A DNA stretch of 64,000 bases from Candidula unifasciata (GCA_905116865.2 CAJHNH020000695.1:1-64000); one strand, 5' to 3'. Numbered from the stretch's first letter, positions 1 to 11,346 are shown. Numbers and translations are program-made. Notes: generated by a model not told the origin, from the letters alone.

Positions 1-716
1 TTCTATTGCCCTCTCTGATAGTTGTCTCAATGTATAAATGGCATCTGTGCAACTTCTGTTTCGTCAAAACCCCATCTGTGCTTCTGAAAGTTGATACTCT
101 ATCAATGGTCTCAGCTTTTTTTCGATGATCTTAGCATACATTTTCCCAGTGTGACTGAGAAGTGATATTCCTCTATAATTAGTACATTCCCTCTTACTTC
201 CTTTATTTTTCCACAGCGGGACAATGACAGCAGTCTGCCAATCTAATGGTGTTTCTTGATTTTCCCATGCCACCTGAAATTTTCTCTTTAACCATATTGC
301 TCCGGTTTCTCCTGCTGCCTTGATGGCCTCAGCTGGTAGATCATCAATACCTGTCGCCTTTAGTCTAGGGGCGGTTCGAATGACATATTTTACTTCATCC
401 AATAATTTACCTGGTTCTAGTTCCTCTGCTGTTAGTTCTGAGTTGTTTTTATGTTCTTCCCTGCTTTTATCTGTTTTATTGCAGCTAAGTAATGCTTCAA
501 AGTAACTACTACACCTTGCTAAAATTTTGGTAGGTTCTATTAAAGGTTGGCCAACTTCATCATTTATAATTTCTGTTGGGTTGTATTCTTCATTCCTGTT
601 TCTCATGCCTTTGATTTTTGTGTAGTAGTTTTTCACTGCTGTTCTTTCTTCTTCAGCCAGCTTGCTTCCAAACTTTTCCCAACATGAACAACCTTCCTTA
701 ATAAGTGCATGAGATT
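1..716 (-). pseudogene. Non-LTR retrotransposon reverse transcriptase fragment, cut by the window edge
   Basis: A minus-strand open frame reads through typical LINE RT sequence: KATGIDDLPAEAI, then TAVIVPLWKNKGSK, then NYRGISLLSHTGKMYAKI and EAQMGF. Upstream, SKLAEEERTAVKNYY continues the same frame without its own start to at least 716. Right after MGF there is a TGA (66-64), and the frame resumes as RNRSCTDAIYTLRQLSERAIE-like sequence to base 1. It is therefore an inactive copy with one visible nonsense codon. The clade is not assigned. Confidence 0.8.
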
Positions 717-784
717 TTAGGACATGTATTTGACATGTTTCCTCTCAGAACTCGGCTCTCAACCTGTTTGGAATGTTTTTCTTC

Positions 785-1078
785 TTTCATCATCATCATC
801 TCCCCGTAATGCTGTGCGACATTGGGTCCCCAGTTGTTATTGACCGTCTGATCAGCTGCCTCCACCTTTAACGACCAGATGCGATGGGCTTCATGTCTAA
901 GCCCTGTCTGGTCAGTCAAGTTCTGTATCCAAGTCTTTCATGGTCTGCCGCATCTCTTATTCCCCCCTATTGAATCTTGTTATATTGTTTCTGAAAGTCC
1001 ATTTGATCTTATTACATTCCTATACTGTTGCTTTTCTGCATTTTCACTGTAGTTAGAGGTTTATATTTGCCAATGTGC
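785..1078 (-). repeat. Repeat I copy 1 (LINE-3'-end-like, (GAT)n tail)
   Basis: Matches 12705-13015 and 32690-33005, sharing stretches such as TTCTGTATCCAAGTCTTTC and TTGCCAATGTG. On the minus strand it ends WGPNVAQHYGE then a short (ATG)n, as a retrotransposon 3' end would. Together with 1-716 it may belong to one LINE insertion landscape. Confidence 0.55.
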
Positions 1079-1798
1079 TGAATAATTACACCACAAACCT
1101 CGTCATCTGTGATGTGGTCTGTGTATGTTATGATCGCATTCCCAAAGCTGGTTTTTTCGTTCCTAGTTCAGCTGTTAACATTCAAATTTCACAGCCATAT
1201 CTTTTCTTTGCTGTATTAAACAGCACAGGAAACGTCTCTTCTTTCACATATTCTCTAGTCTTATGGTTCATTCTCACCCTTTCCGTCCGCCTGTCTCTCT
1301 TTCTCACACATATACACACACTTGAGTATATCCACACATTTTTGCTCCATTTGTAGACTGGAAGGATATAGTTTTGACGCCCAGCTTCTGAGTTGAGTGC
1401 ATGGTGTGACACTGTGAGCTACATGTGTTTTTCATTGGCACAGGAGCGGAGCAATTATGGGGTGACCCGTTTGCTGTGAAGCTGAAACTAGGATTACCAG
1501 ATCCACACAAGCATAGATTCTTGTACCTACACACAGTGACAGAGAGGAAGAAACTCTATTTCTCTGTGCGTGCTTGTGTGTGTGTGTTTGTTGTTGTTGA
1601 AGGTAGCCTTTGCAGTCTATAGCATGTTTTTAATTTTTCACATACACTTCCACACTCCTTTTTTTTCTGGCATGGAGAACACAACGCTAGCCGTGTGGGA
1701 ACACAGAAAGTTTAATGATGTGTACACAACAATCATGTAACACTCAGTTATGACAATGAATAACATTTACACATATGTATTATCATTATTATCATCAT
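1079..1798. other. No feature recognised
   Basis: AT-rich sequence with short CA/GT stretches. No coding exon or repeat relation was seen. Confidence 0.5.
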
Positions 1799-1904
1799 CA
1801 TTATCACTGACAGATTCCACAGTTTCAGAATTATCACTGACAGATTCCACAGTTTCAGAATTATCACTGACAGATTCCACAGTTTCAGAATTATCACTGC
1901 TTGT
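1799..1904. repeat. 30-bp tandem repeat, about 3.4 copies
   Basis: The unit begins TTATCACTGACAGATTCCAC. The first three copies are identical. The period is a multiple of three, so it reads open by chance. Confidence 0.9.
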
Positions 1905-2039
1905 AGCTGAGGTTTTCGGTGTTAAAAAAAAATTAAGAAAAATCATAACAAGAAAATGAATAGGTTAAACAAATTCAGGGTTTGTGTAGTAACAGCAGTT
2001 CCTGTTTGCTTGAACAAAGACGTCACAAACAAGAGACTG

Positions 2040-2340
2040 CATAAGTCTGTTTATTGTTCTCCCTGCGTGGGTTCTGTGATCTCAATTTGTGTCCTGTTGT
2101 GCCACTATCTGTCACTCGCAGTCAATTCCTCCATTCCAGCAACTTTGGCCTCTGTCACCAACGTCTGTTTCATGGTTTCTTTTGGCCATCCTAGCCTCCT
2201 AAATCCCTTTATTCCCACGTTAGTGCCTTTTTGGTGTTTCTCTGCTGGTTCCTTCTCAGAATGTGTCCAGTGTAGCACTGTCTTCTCTGTCTTATAACTG
2301 TTGATACCACAAGCGGTTGTCCAAACATTTCTCTTATTTC
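2040..2340 (-). pseudogene. Degraded LINE C-terminal fragment
   Basis: A minus-strand frame with stops reads YTGHILRRNQQRNTKKALTW, then DGQKKP and RPKLLEW. This resembles the end of the LINE RT C-terminal region (TGHxLRR...ALTW...GRPK). Several stops interrupt it. Assigned from remembered family pattern. Confidence 0.5.
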
Positions 2341-2578
2341 TGCATCCCTCTTAATTTATGCAATATGCCACGCACTCTATCTTAATTGGTTAGACAAAGA
2401 CTATTTTTGTTTCTGATTCTTTAATGCCAAACAGTGTAAACTTTTAACTCATTACATTCGAATAGTTAACTTATGCCCTACTATGTAATTTTTAAAAATT
2501 GTTTAGTTTCAAAAATGTCTTCTTTTTAAGCATTCCCTGCCACTAAAATTAACTGTCAAAGCACTACTTCTTTCAGTA

Positions 2579-2855
2579 AGTCAAGTAAAGGACCCTTTTC
2601 CACGCCTTTAGGCGTATAGGGCTAGACCTATATTTTTTATAGACCAATCGGCACAAGATGGGTGATGTGGTCAGCATCACACCGGCCGCCTTTACTTCCC
2701 GGGACTGCACCCGGTACCGCACCCGGTACCGACTCAAGGCTGGGTCGACCTGGGAGCCAAGGTCATTATTGAAAAAAGTCAAGCTTCGCCAGGGAGCGAA
2801 CCCACTACCTTCCGATCCGAGGCGAGCGTCTAGCCGCTCCGCCACGGCGACTCCC
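2579..2855 (-). mobile_element. SINE-A copy 1 with 15-bp target duplication
   Basis: tRNA-derived SINE on the minus strand. The head has A-box-like TGGCGGAGCGG and a B box within GTGGGTTCGCTCCCT; the body has GGCGGCCGGTGTGATGCTGA and the tail GGGTCCTTTACTT. It is flanked by CTACTTCTTTCAGTA at 2564-2578 and 2856-2870, a perfect target site duplication. Confidence 0.88.
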
Positions 2856-2935
2856 CTACTTCTTTCAGTACTACTTCTTATCCGTTTGTGTCTTTCGGTC
2901 ATTCATCATCATTCAGCAGGCTTGTTAAGAACGTT

Positions 2936-3062
2936 ACTCTCTTCGGGGGTCAATCCATTTGCCTCGCGCTCTGAAAGTCGTGAGCTCTTCTCACGCAATC
3001 TGTGGGGATCGTTGCCGGAGCTGTTCTGCGGAGAAAGACTGAGCCATATTGGATAAAACCCC
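2936..3062 (+). mobile_element. SINE-C fragment
   Basis: The part containing CGCTCTGAAAGT and GGGGATCGTTGCCGGAGC resembles the minus strand of 24650-24890 and 59085-59260. The head is missing. Confidence 0.4.
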
Positions 3063-3069
3063 GTGCAGT

Positions 3070-3430
3070 GAAGTTGATCCTCTCACCTTTTGAATCCGAA
3101 GAATTTCAGTGCAGTGCACGAAGTCTGTAGCACCGGCGAGGATCTTGAAATACTTTGGATAGATCTTTAATTCCAAATTTTGCTCGGGCAGTACCGTTAG
3201 GCTACTCTTTTTGATTTGCAACTGCGAATGGATTTTTTTTTTACTTGCGCAACAATAAACACGGACGTCCGATCTTACAACCCAGAGACCATGGGAAATT
3301 ATTAGAAGTCCACGTGAAAACATCACAGCCTTCACTGGGACCTGAACTCGGGACCTCCAACACTCAATGCGGACGTCATGCCTCGAGACCACTCATCGCG
3401 GAGGTTGGCCTTTGCCTCGTTTTCCGGCAA
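3070..3430 (-). mobile_element. SINE-D copy 1
   Basis: Closely parallels 41505-41838 and, in the other orientation, 63250-63560. Shared landmarks are GCGCAACAAT, ACACGGACGTCCGATCT and CTCGAGACCACTC. The 5' head on the minus strand has a B-box-like GAGTTCAGGTCCC, so it is probably tRNA-derived. Confidence 0.7.
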
Positions 3431-4284
3431 CTATACTCTTCATCACCGTTCTCTCTCAAGTCACAGTGACGCCTAATATGGCCAAAGAGAGGATGTTGTT
3501 TATGAGCCAATTCTCCCCGATGTTTGGATCAAGTAGGATGTCCGTGTTTGTTTCTTCTTCTTGATCCACAGTGTCATTAGAAGCTCGCTTTTAAAGGGGT
3601 ACTTGTGTTGAGTGTTAATATGCAGCGAGACAGAAGGAATGAAGCTGACAGTTGCAAACAAAACAGAATGAGCTTAGCCAATTTGTTTATGAAAAATAAT
3701 TATCAGAGAACTTGACATTTTACCATCTTAGTGCGATGAATTCAGTTAGGTGGCTGGAGTCATGTAAAGGACTTGCGTCTATCGAATCGAGGTGGGTGTG
3801 GAGACCCCCCACCCCACCCCCACAGTGTGGTACAGACTTCAAGAGTTAAAACTCACCATCTTCCACAAGACTGACAGTAAACTAACCAACCAAATATAAT
3901 TTCGTACATAAAATTCACTTTGAAACGCCATACTCTTCACCCGCTACTTTTGTTTTTATAGTAACAGTGATGAACATGAGAAACACACGGAAACAATGAT
4001 TGCTAACTAGCAACAGAGTGGAGCGCCTGCTACTCTAAGAAACACCGCTGAATTATACAACAGAAACAAGCGTCCTTCATGTGCCTTAGGTGGTTCATTT
4101 TGTTTCCTGGCCCGAAAGAAAGTGACTTTCCTTGCCATTCGTGACTCGTCGGGTCGCAGGACATCTCCTATGTTGCGTGTGTGTCATGTTTTAAATAATG
4201 TCAAGGCTTTAACCGTTACCTCTTTTCTCGTCTTCTCACCACTCAGCAGTGATTATTTTCACGATCTGCTACCTGCGCGACGGC
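3431..4284. other. No feature recognised
   Basis: Unique-looking sequence with one C/A-rich stretch near 3805-3825. No exon was seen. Confidence 0.5.
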
Positions 4285-4437
4285 TCGTGACTATGGAAAC
4301 AGCAACATTTTTCGTAGTGCTTTTTTTTTCTCTCGGGAGAAGGCCACAGCCAAGGAACGCAGAAATATAAAAACATCCCAGATTCAATACCCAAGAGTCA
4401 TCTCGCCTGCGGCTCTTTCCCCCGCAGTAGTTCTTAC
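4285..4437. repeat. Repeat J copy 1
   Basis: About 150 bases that recur in the same orientation at 5596-5752. Both contain GACTATGGAAACAGC and AAAAACATCCCAGATT. A local duplication later interrupted by SINE-A copy 2 is the simplest reading. Confidence 0.65.
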
Positions 4438-5232
4438 TTGTATGAAATAGACTTAAGACAACATAACCTCCCACAAGCATTATATACACCAAGCGAACGC
4501 CAAACCAAGCCATATCAAAACAACCCTGCAACATAGAAGATGTCCTTTGACCCGACCAGCCATGAATGGTAAGGGAAGTCAATTCTCTTTCTTGGGCCGG
4601 AATTCGTAAAATCAACCCTCCAGGAAATAATGTAAAGATAATACTTTTGCATGGGCGTACTGATATTGTAAACACGAGTAAAGTCATTGTACGCCTTGTT
4701 TTGTTTCGTTACTGTGCTGCAGAATTTAACAATGTGATAGTTGAATACTCTGTTTTGTTTCGGTAATGCAAGCAAACCTACATTGTTGAGACAGCATCTG
4801 ATTGATTATGATGTGCAATTTGGCTATGCGGTTGTTGTATATGAGATACATAAATTGATAGGAAAACACTATAGCTAATGCAATAGTACGATAATCAAAG
4901 TGTAATGCACTAACAGGGTCTGATGAAAATCATAAACAGAAGTAGAAACAATATGGTACAACAGACATCAGTTTTTATGCTGACTAGTGCGTCATCTTGT
5001 CTTTGCTGTTTTTCTTCTGCATCTACGGGTGCTAATCATACATTACGCGTTGTTTACCATAAAATCAGTCTTTGTATGCATTGTTTTGTTTCGTTAAAAT
5101 ACTCTACATTTCAACACATTAAAAAAAAAAAAAAAAATGACAGCAGTAACAGACACATTTTCACGGCAGCCTTTTTGGTCGTTTCTCCCTTGTTTCTTTG
5201 CGATCTAACTCTTTATTTAATTCATCCATAGA
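4438..5232. other. No gene; weak internal duplication
   Basis: Short stretches around 4695 and 5085 (TTGTTTTGTTTCGTTA) are alike. A 15-base A run is at 5121-5136. No exon was seen. Confidence 0.4.
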
Positions 5233-5519
5233 ATGGTAGTCGTCGTGGCGTAACGGCTTTACGATCGCCTGTGGATCGGAAGGTCGTGGGTTCGCTCCCT
5301 ATTGGAGCCGGACTTTTTTTTTTCAAAAATGACCATGGCTCCAAGGTAGACCCCGCCTTGAGTGGGTACCAGGTGCAGTCCTGGGAAATAAAGGCGACCG
5401 GTGTGATGCTAATCACATCATCCATCATGCGCTGATTAGTCTATAAAAATATAGGTCTAGCCCTATATGCCCTATACGCCTAATTGCTTGGCAAAGGTAG
5501 CTCTTCTTACTTTACTTTA
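5233..5519 (+). mobile_element. SINE-A copy 2
   Basis: Nearly full length, plus strand. The head has the B box GTGGGTTCGCTCCCT, the body GTACCAGGTGCAGTCCTGGG and the end ACTTTACTTTAC. It is more diverged in the body than copies 3 and 4. Confidence 0.85.
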
Positions 5520-5595
5520 CAATCCAATTCACTTCTTCATGTTTAAAAAAAATGTATCCCTGGTTCGTTTCAGATTTCCTAGAGATAATCACATC

Positions 5596-5752
5596 AGGAC
5601 TATGGAAACAGCGATATTTTTCGAATCCTATGTTCCTTGCAAGTTCTTTCTTTCTCTCGGGAAAAAACCACCGCCAAGAAACGTAGAAATACAAAAACAT
5701 CCCAGATTTGATACCCCAGAGCCATCGTGCCTGCAGCACTTCTTACTTGTAA
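5596..5752. repeat. Repeat J copy 2
   Basis: Counterpart of 4285-4437 in the same orientation. Confidence 0.65.
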
Positions 5753-6060
5753 ACACATTTGTACCATACTGAGTCACATGATGCTAACTAGGAAAAGAGA
5801 AAAGTTAGGAGTAAATGAAAAAAAAAAATATGTTTAAAAGTGAATATTTTCAGTTTATAGAATTGAGAGTTCTGGTCCAGGGAAACTTTCCCACTGTAGA
5901 CTCGTGAGATTTGACTACTTACATACAGCTAAAAAAGCAAGAATTTCACTGGCTGGTTGACCGAAATAGTTGATTACATTCTCCACACCAGCAACATATT
6001 AAGTTCTGTTATAAAAGTACAAGAAAACTAGAGGTAATTGATAAGAGACAGTAAGGTGTT

Positions 6061-7470
6061 AAGAAAAGAATATGTTCGTGTGATGTATGCATACACTAAG
6101 TCGAAGCGAACGCTTCGTAATGCCGGGGTGCCGGGTTCGATCCCAGCTGCGAGCCATTGCCTTGCGTTGGTTTCGACAATGGCTTCGGGGGGCCGACCGT
6201 CCAGGACAATAGCAAACTACTGGACGTAAATTTGCCTAGAGAAACCACACAACAGCCAGGGGCTACTGGGGTCTGTTCTGCAACTTCGTGTAAAGGATAC
6301 GCAACTAACCTGGTATGCATACAATGATGGTTATTGTAAAGAAAAGAATATGTTCATGTAATGTATGCATACACTGATGGTTATAGTAAAGAAAAGAATA
6401 TGTTCATGTAATGTATGCATACACTGATGGTTATAGTAAAGAAAAGAATATGTTCATGTAATGTATGCATACACTGATGGTTATAGTAAAGAAAAGAATA
6501 TGTTCATGTAATGTATGCATACACTGATGGTTATAGTAAAGAAAAGAATATGTTCATGTAATGTATGCATACAATGATGGTTATTGTAAAGAAAAGAATA
6601 TGTTCATGTAATGTATGCATACACTGATGGTTATAGTAAAGAAAAGAATATGTTCATGTAATGTATGCATACACTGATGGTTATAGTAAAGAAAAGAATA
6701 TGTTCATGTAATGTATGCATACACTGATGGTTATAGTAAAGAAAAGAATATGTTCATGTAATGTATGCATACACTGATGGTTATAGTAAAGAAAAGAATA
6801 TGTTCATGTAATGTATGCATACACTGGTGGTAACTGTAAAGAAAAGAATATGTTCATGTAATGTATGCATACACTGGTGGTAACTGTAAAGAAAAGAATA
6901 TGTTCATGTAATGTATGCATACACTGGTGGTAACTGTAAAGAAAAGAATATGTTCATGTAATGTATGCATACACTGGTGGTAACTGTAAAGAAAAGAATA
7001 TGTTCATGTAATGTATGCATACACTGGTGGTACCTGTAAAGAAAAGAATATGTTCATGTAATGTATGCATACACTGATGGTTATAGTAAAGAAAAGAATG
7101 TGTTCATGTAATGTATGCATACACTGGTGGTAACTGTAAAGAAAAGAATGTGTTCATGTAATGTATGCATACACTTGTGGTAACTGTAAAGAAAATAATA
7201 TGTTTATGTGATGTGTGCATACACTGATGGTAACTGTAAAGAAAAGAATATGTTCATGTAATGTATGCATACACTGGTGGTAACTGTAAAGAAAATAATA
7301 TGTTTATGTGATGTGTGCATACACTGATGGTAACTGTAAAGAAAAGAATATGTTCATGTAATGTATGCATACACTGATAACTGTAAAGAAAAGAATGTGT
7401 TCATGTAATGTATGCATACAACGATGACAATTGTAAAGAAAAGAATATGTTCATGTGACGTATGCACACA
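6061..7470. repeat. 50-bp minisatellite, about 23 copies, each with a 12-bp palindrome
   Basis: The unit contains AAAGAAAAGAATATGTTCAT and ATGTATGCATACAC. Two main unit types differ at TGATGGTTATAGT versus TGGTGGTAACTGT and form blocks. Near the right end the units decay. A SINE-F splits the first unit at 6096-6312. Confidence 0.95.
6096..6312 (+). mobile_element. SINE-F copy 1 inside the 50-bp minisatellite
   Basis: tRNA-like head with B box GGGTTCGATCCC; the end is GTAAAGGATACGCAACTAAC. GTATGCATACA flanks it at 6085-6095 and 6313-6323. The flanks are also part of the satellite unit, so the duplication is suggestive, not proven. Confidence 0.75.
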
Positions 7471-7914
7471 ACTGGGGAAATTCTAACAACCGATACACAC
7501 GAAAAAGTTCCTGACACCAACAACTACACATCATCCAATTTCGAAAAAAAGTACAACATAACATTGGGATAAATAAGAATGCATAATAACATCACAAGAT
7601 ACTGTAACTATTAAAATACATGAACAAATTAAAAACAGAGCATATGTTATATTTATGTACACTCAATTAAAAAACAAACAAAGATGACAATTGTCAAAAT
7701 GGTGTCATTTATGTACACACTTCTTTGGTTTGGTTGAACACGGTTACAAGACTGGACAAGGAACGGATGCTTACAGTAATATCCTAGTATAAGTTTTGTG
7801 CTTTGGCTGTCGCTGGCGGTAAGTCACCTGCCGCACTGTCGGAGAGAGAATAAGCCCCAAGGGACATGACCTGTGCACTGATGTCGGTTCTGCTAATATT
7901 CTTCTTTAAATTGT
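7471..7914. other. No feature recognised
   Basis: AT-rich, no coding signal. Confidence 0.5.
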
Positions 7915-8032
7915 GAACGACCGAGTGGTTAGGGTACCGGTCTCTCATGCTGAAGACCCTGGTTCAGTCCCCGGTAAAGGATGGAGTTGTTTTATGCCAG
8001 CGGCAAAATAAAAATTCCTACCTGTAGTAGGG
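7915..8032 (+). mobile_element. SINE-E: tRNA-like head
   Basis: Contains ACCGAGTGGTTAGGG as an A-box-like stretch and CTGGTTCAGTCCCCGG as a B box. It stands directly before SINE-B copy 1 and may be a composite or nested insertion. Other copies are not obvious here. Confidence 0.45.
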
Positions 8033-8312
8033 GGCGGTGTCCATGGCTTATGCGTTGCGAGTCCGACTCGCAATTCCAACATACCGCGATCGAAACCCAA
8101 TGCTAGCTGCGTAGATTTGTATCATGGTATGGGGCGTCGCAGGTCGACCCAGCCTAAAATAGGTACCAGGATGTATGACCTAGGGAAATAAAGACGGCCG
8201 GCGTTATGCTGACCATATTACCCACCTAGTGCTGATTGATCAGTTAAAAAATGGGTGCTCTTCCCATATGCCCGATGCGCCCAAAGGCGTGAAAAGGGAT
8301 CTTTACTTACTT
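8033..8312 (+). mobile_element. SINE-B copy 1
   Basis: The head contains GCGTTGCGAGTCCGACTCGC and a decayed B box (GATCGAAACCC). The 3' half (GACGGCCGGCGTTATGCTGA... GGCGTGAAAAGGGATCTTTACTT) is shared with SINE-A. Confidence 0.75.
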
Positions 8313-8489
8313 TTATCGGCACTAGGATCATTGTTGGGTGTCTGACCCGGTCATGAACAGTCGATCCACTCCACTTTAGAACTGTTTAATTTGACAAGCA
8401 CTTCCATGCACTATTAGCCCCCGAACCCCAAGCACATTCTCTGCCCCTCGCTTTCCACCATTCGGTTACGCAACTGATACTTTAGAGCA

Positions 8490-8663
8490 GGAATACCAAA
8501 CTGGCGTCCTGGGGGCCGCACCCGGCCTCTTGCAAACACCTGCGTCCCGCACAAAGGACATAGTTTGCAATAATGTTTATTAAATGACCCAAACTAGCCA
8601 TGTGGGGCCTCACGAAAGCAACATTTGACCCATATGGCCCTCAGGGGACCCTCAGATTGACCT
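8490..8663. mobile_element. hAT-like non-autonomous fragment (tentative)
   Basis: Starts CAGGAATACCAAACTGGCGT and contains GGGGGCCGCACCCGGCC, a pattern common at hAT ends. The right end (CAGATTGAC) seems to lack the last bases of an inverted repeat. It is bordered by CTTTAGAG, but that is also the unit of the next satellite. Confidence 0.4.
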
Positions 8664-9075
8664 TTAGAGTACACAAAAACTTGATTTAGAGCAGAGAAAT
8701 CTGCTTTAGAGTACACAAAAACTTGATTTAGAGTACATAAAAACCTGCTTTAGAGTGCACAAAAACTTGATTTAGAGTACATAAAAACCTGCTTTAGAGT
8801 TCACACAAACTTGATTTAGAGTACAGTAAAACCTGCTTTAGAGTACACAAAAACTTGATTAAGAGTACAGAAAAACCTGCTTTAGAGTACACAAAAACTT
8901 GATTTAGAGTACAGAAAAGCCTGCTTTAGAGTACACAAAAACTTGATTTAGAGTACAGAAAAACCTGCTTTAGAGTGCACAAAAACTTGATTTAGAATAC
9001 CAAAAAACATGCTTTAGAGTACACAAAAACTTTATTTAGAGCAGAAAAATCTGCTTCAGAGTACACAAAAACCAC
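8662..9075. repeat. 44-bp minisatellite made of two related 22-bp halves
   Basis: The halves are TTTAGAGTACACAAAAACTT-G and TTTAGAGTACAGAAAAACCT-G types, alternating over about nine copies. Confidence 0.9.
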
Positions 9076-9479
9076 AAAGAAGAGAATCTGCTAAAATGAC
9101 GACTATCTGGTACACCCATCCCACCGGACTACAAATTACTTCGCAATCATTGTGTGCGTCCCACATACTATAACTAATGCTATATGGCCATACGGTTGAA
9201 CAGGAATGGGGTTTTAGGGATTTGTACCTGGTTTGATTCTCATCCTTGAGGTGTAATCCTACAGCCTGCAATACTGGAGGGGAAAAGGGGGCGGGGTGGG
9301 GGGTGGGGTGGGGGTGGAATCGCGGGAAATGATTTCGATGTTAAAAACAATCATAGAAATGTGAGGAAGACTTGAAAAAGATTTATGTAAACAAAACACA
9401 CAATACTGCATTATCTACATGGTATATTGTTATTTTGAACTGTAGACTGGATCCATTTTCTAGCTCATCGTGATTATCA
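9076..9479. other. No gene; G-rich run near 9281-9317
   Basis: A GGGGCGGGGTGGGGGGTGGG-type stretch could form a quadruplex. Nothing else was recognised. Confidence 0.5.
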
Positions 9480-9977
9480 AAAATCCTTCCTTTAATATTT
9501 TCTATATTTCTTTTATTCTGCCACGCTTCAAGTCTTCCCCCTCCCTCCTCGTTCCTTTTAGCATGTTCAGTTCACTTTCTGCCTCCCATCCCGTCTTCCC
9601 TTATACCTACCAGCCGGTTTTCTTTACTGCCTTCCTTTTTGTCTTCGATCACCCTTCCTTTTTTCGACTTTCTGCTTCTCTGCCTTCCTTTCAGTCATCC
9701 TCCCTGTCTTCCTTTTGTGTCTTTCTTTTTGTCTGCTTTCCTTTCTGTCACCCTTCCTGCTTTCCTTTTTTTTGGCTTTTTTTTTCTGTCTGATAATCTT
9801 TAAATCATCCTTCCTATCTTCTTTTTTGTTGTTGTTGACTTTCTGTCTTTCTTGCTTTCTTTCTGTCTTCCACTTGTACATTTCGTTGTGCCTGTCTTCT
9901 TTTATATTTCCTTTCCTTCTGGAATCCTTTTTGCCTTACATTTTATCTTTATTTTTGCCTTCTTTCCTTTTTGTCGC

Positions 9978-10024
<47 letters not shown>

Positions 10025-10095
10025 TGGGTGTGTGGATGATAGCCTGTTTTCCTTCAGACCTGTCGCTGTTTTCTTCCCTCCTTCTTGTCTGTCCA
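9480..10095. repeat. Pyrimidine-rich low-complexity tract with (GT)n at 9979-10028
   Basis: Degenerate CTTCCTTTT-type repeats are followed by a GT microsatellite. Long open frames here come from composition alone. Confidence 0.85.
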
Positions 10096-10419
10096 TAATT
10101 AATGCCATCCAGTGCCTAAATTATCATTTGAAATACTACAACTCGATTTATTGTGGGAACAACGAGGTACTACACATGGTGGTGCACCGGGTGCATTTGA
10201 AGGAATAAAAAAAAAAAAAAAAAAAAACATCAAACACACGAACACGTTTTACCTGCTGTTGGCAGTTCGCTGCAAACAGTCTCCGCTGATATTTGTGGTC
10301 TTATCCTCATCTTCCTGGTGCTTTCCCCCCGTTGATCATCATCCGCCTGGTCCATTCTCCTGATTATTTTGTCCATGTGTCTTTCAACGTATCCCTAAAT
10401 CTGATCCGCCAGGCGTGTC

Positions 10420-11095
10420 TGGTAAGTGACTGAGTCGTCGTACTTCCTGTACTTCTCTATGCATGTGAAACATGGACGTTTACCAGCGCCATGATAAGAC
10501 ACAGGATCCCTCAGAAAGTTGATGAACATAAAATGGCAAGACAGAATCCCTGATATTAAAGTCCTTGACAGAGCTGGACTGCCCAGTATTCACTAGATTC
10601 TAAAACAGTTACAACTTCACTGGACAGGTCATTTAGTCCGCATGCCTGACCACCGAATGCCAAACAGATTCTTTTTTGGTGAGCTATAAAAAGGAAAACG
10701 CTTTCAAGGTGGACAGAAGAAACGTTTCAAGGACAGCGTTAAGATCTCACTAAAAGACTTCTGTACTGATTCTAAAACCTGGGAAGTCGTTGCGAGTGAC
10801 AGCTCAACCTGGTGCTCCTCTCTTCATCAGGGAGCTGTGGCCCATGAAGCTACTGAAACTGCAGCAGCAATTCAGAAAAAAAAAAAAAAAAAAACTACAC
10901 TGAAGCAAATCACCAGAGAGATGCGGCTTCTATTCCCAGTCCACATTGTTCAAGAACTTTCAGTGCTAGAATTGGCCTTATCAACGATATGCGCACTCAC
11001 GAAACCTAATCCAGTCACCATTGGATGAAAGGACTGGTCATCATCATCACCTGTGATGGACGAACAGTTCAACAGTTCGCAAGTGGTGCACTACG
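10420..11095 (+). pseudogene. LINE 3' region: C-terminal part of a reverse transcriptase ORF
   Basis: Plus-strand frames, shifted several times, read LLYACETWT, then KVLDRAGLPSI, LQLHWTGHLVRMPDHRMP, GGQKKRFKDSVKISLKDF and KTWEVVA, in the order seen at the end of LINE RT ORFs. An A18 run interrupts near 10878. The last part (SRNLIQSP...DGRT) fits the end of such elements. Inactive. Confidence 0.75.
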
Positions 11096-11164
11096 ACCAG
11101 GGCTCAGACTGGTGAAGATTTATCTACGCCCCTTTGTGGTCGCCCTTGAAATAGGTTCCAAACT

Positions 11165-11346
11165 GGGGGGCGTGGCCAACGTAGATATGACTGACGTTTC
11201 CCTCAAAGTCTAAGTGCATCTGAGAGGCGGGAAACGCACGGTCTGCATTCACACATAATAACTGTAAAACGGATGTGCACGCAAAGCTACAGTCCTGAAA
11301 ACAAGACCCCATTCCAGCAGTGGACGAACAACCAGGACTTGCCATC
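11165..11346 (+). repeat. Repeat G, decayed copy
   Basis: Shares the order CATCTGAGAGGC, GGTCTGCATTCACA, GTAAAACGGATG and GGACGAACAACCAG with 61362-61625 and 52200-52495. Confidence 0.5.

Noticed and set aside
8490..8670. Complete hAT element with CTTTAGAG target duplication
   Set aside because: The right end lacks a matching inverted repeat and CTTTAGAG is also the start of the neighbouring satellite unit; kept only as a tentative fragment.
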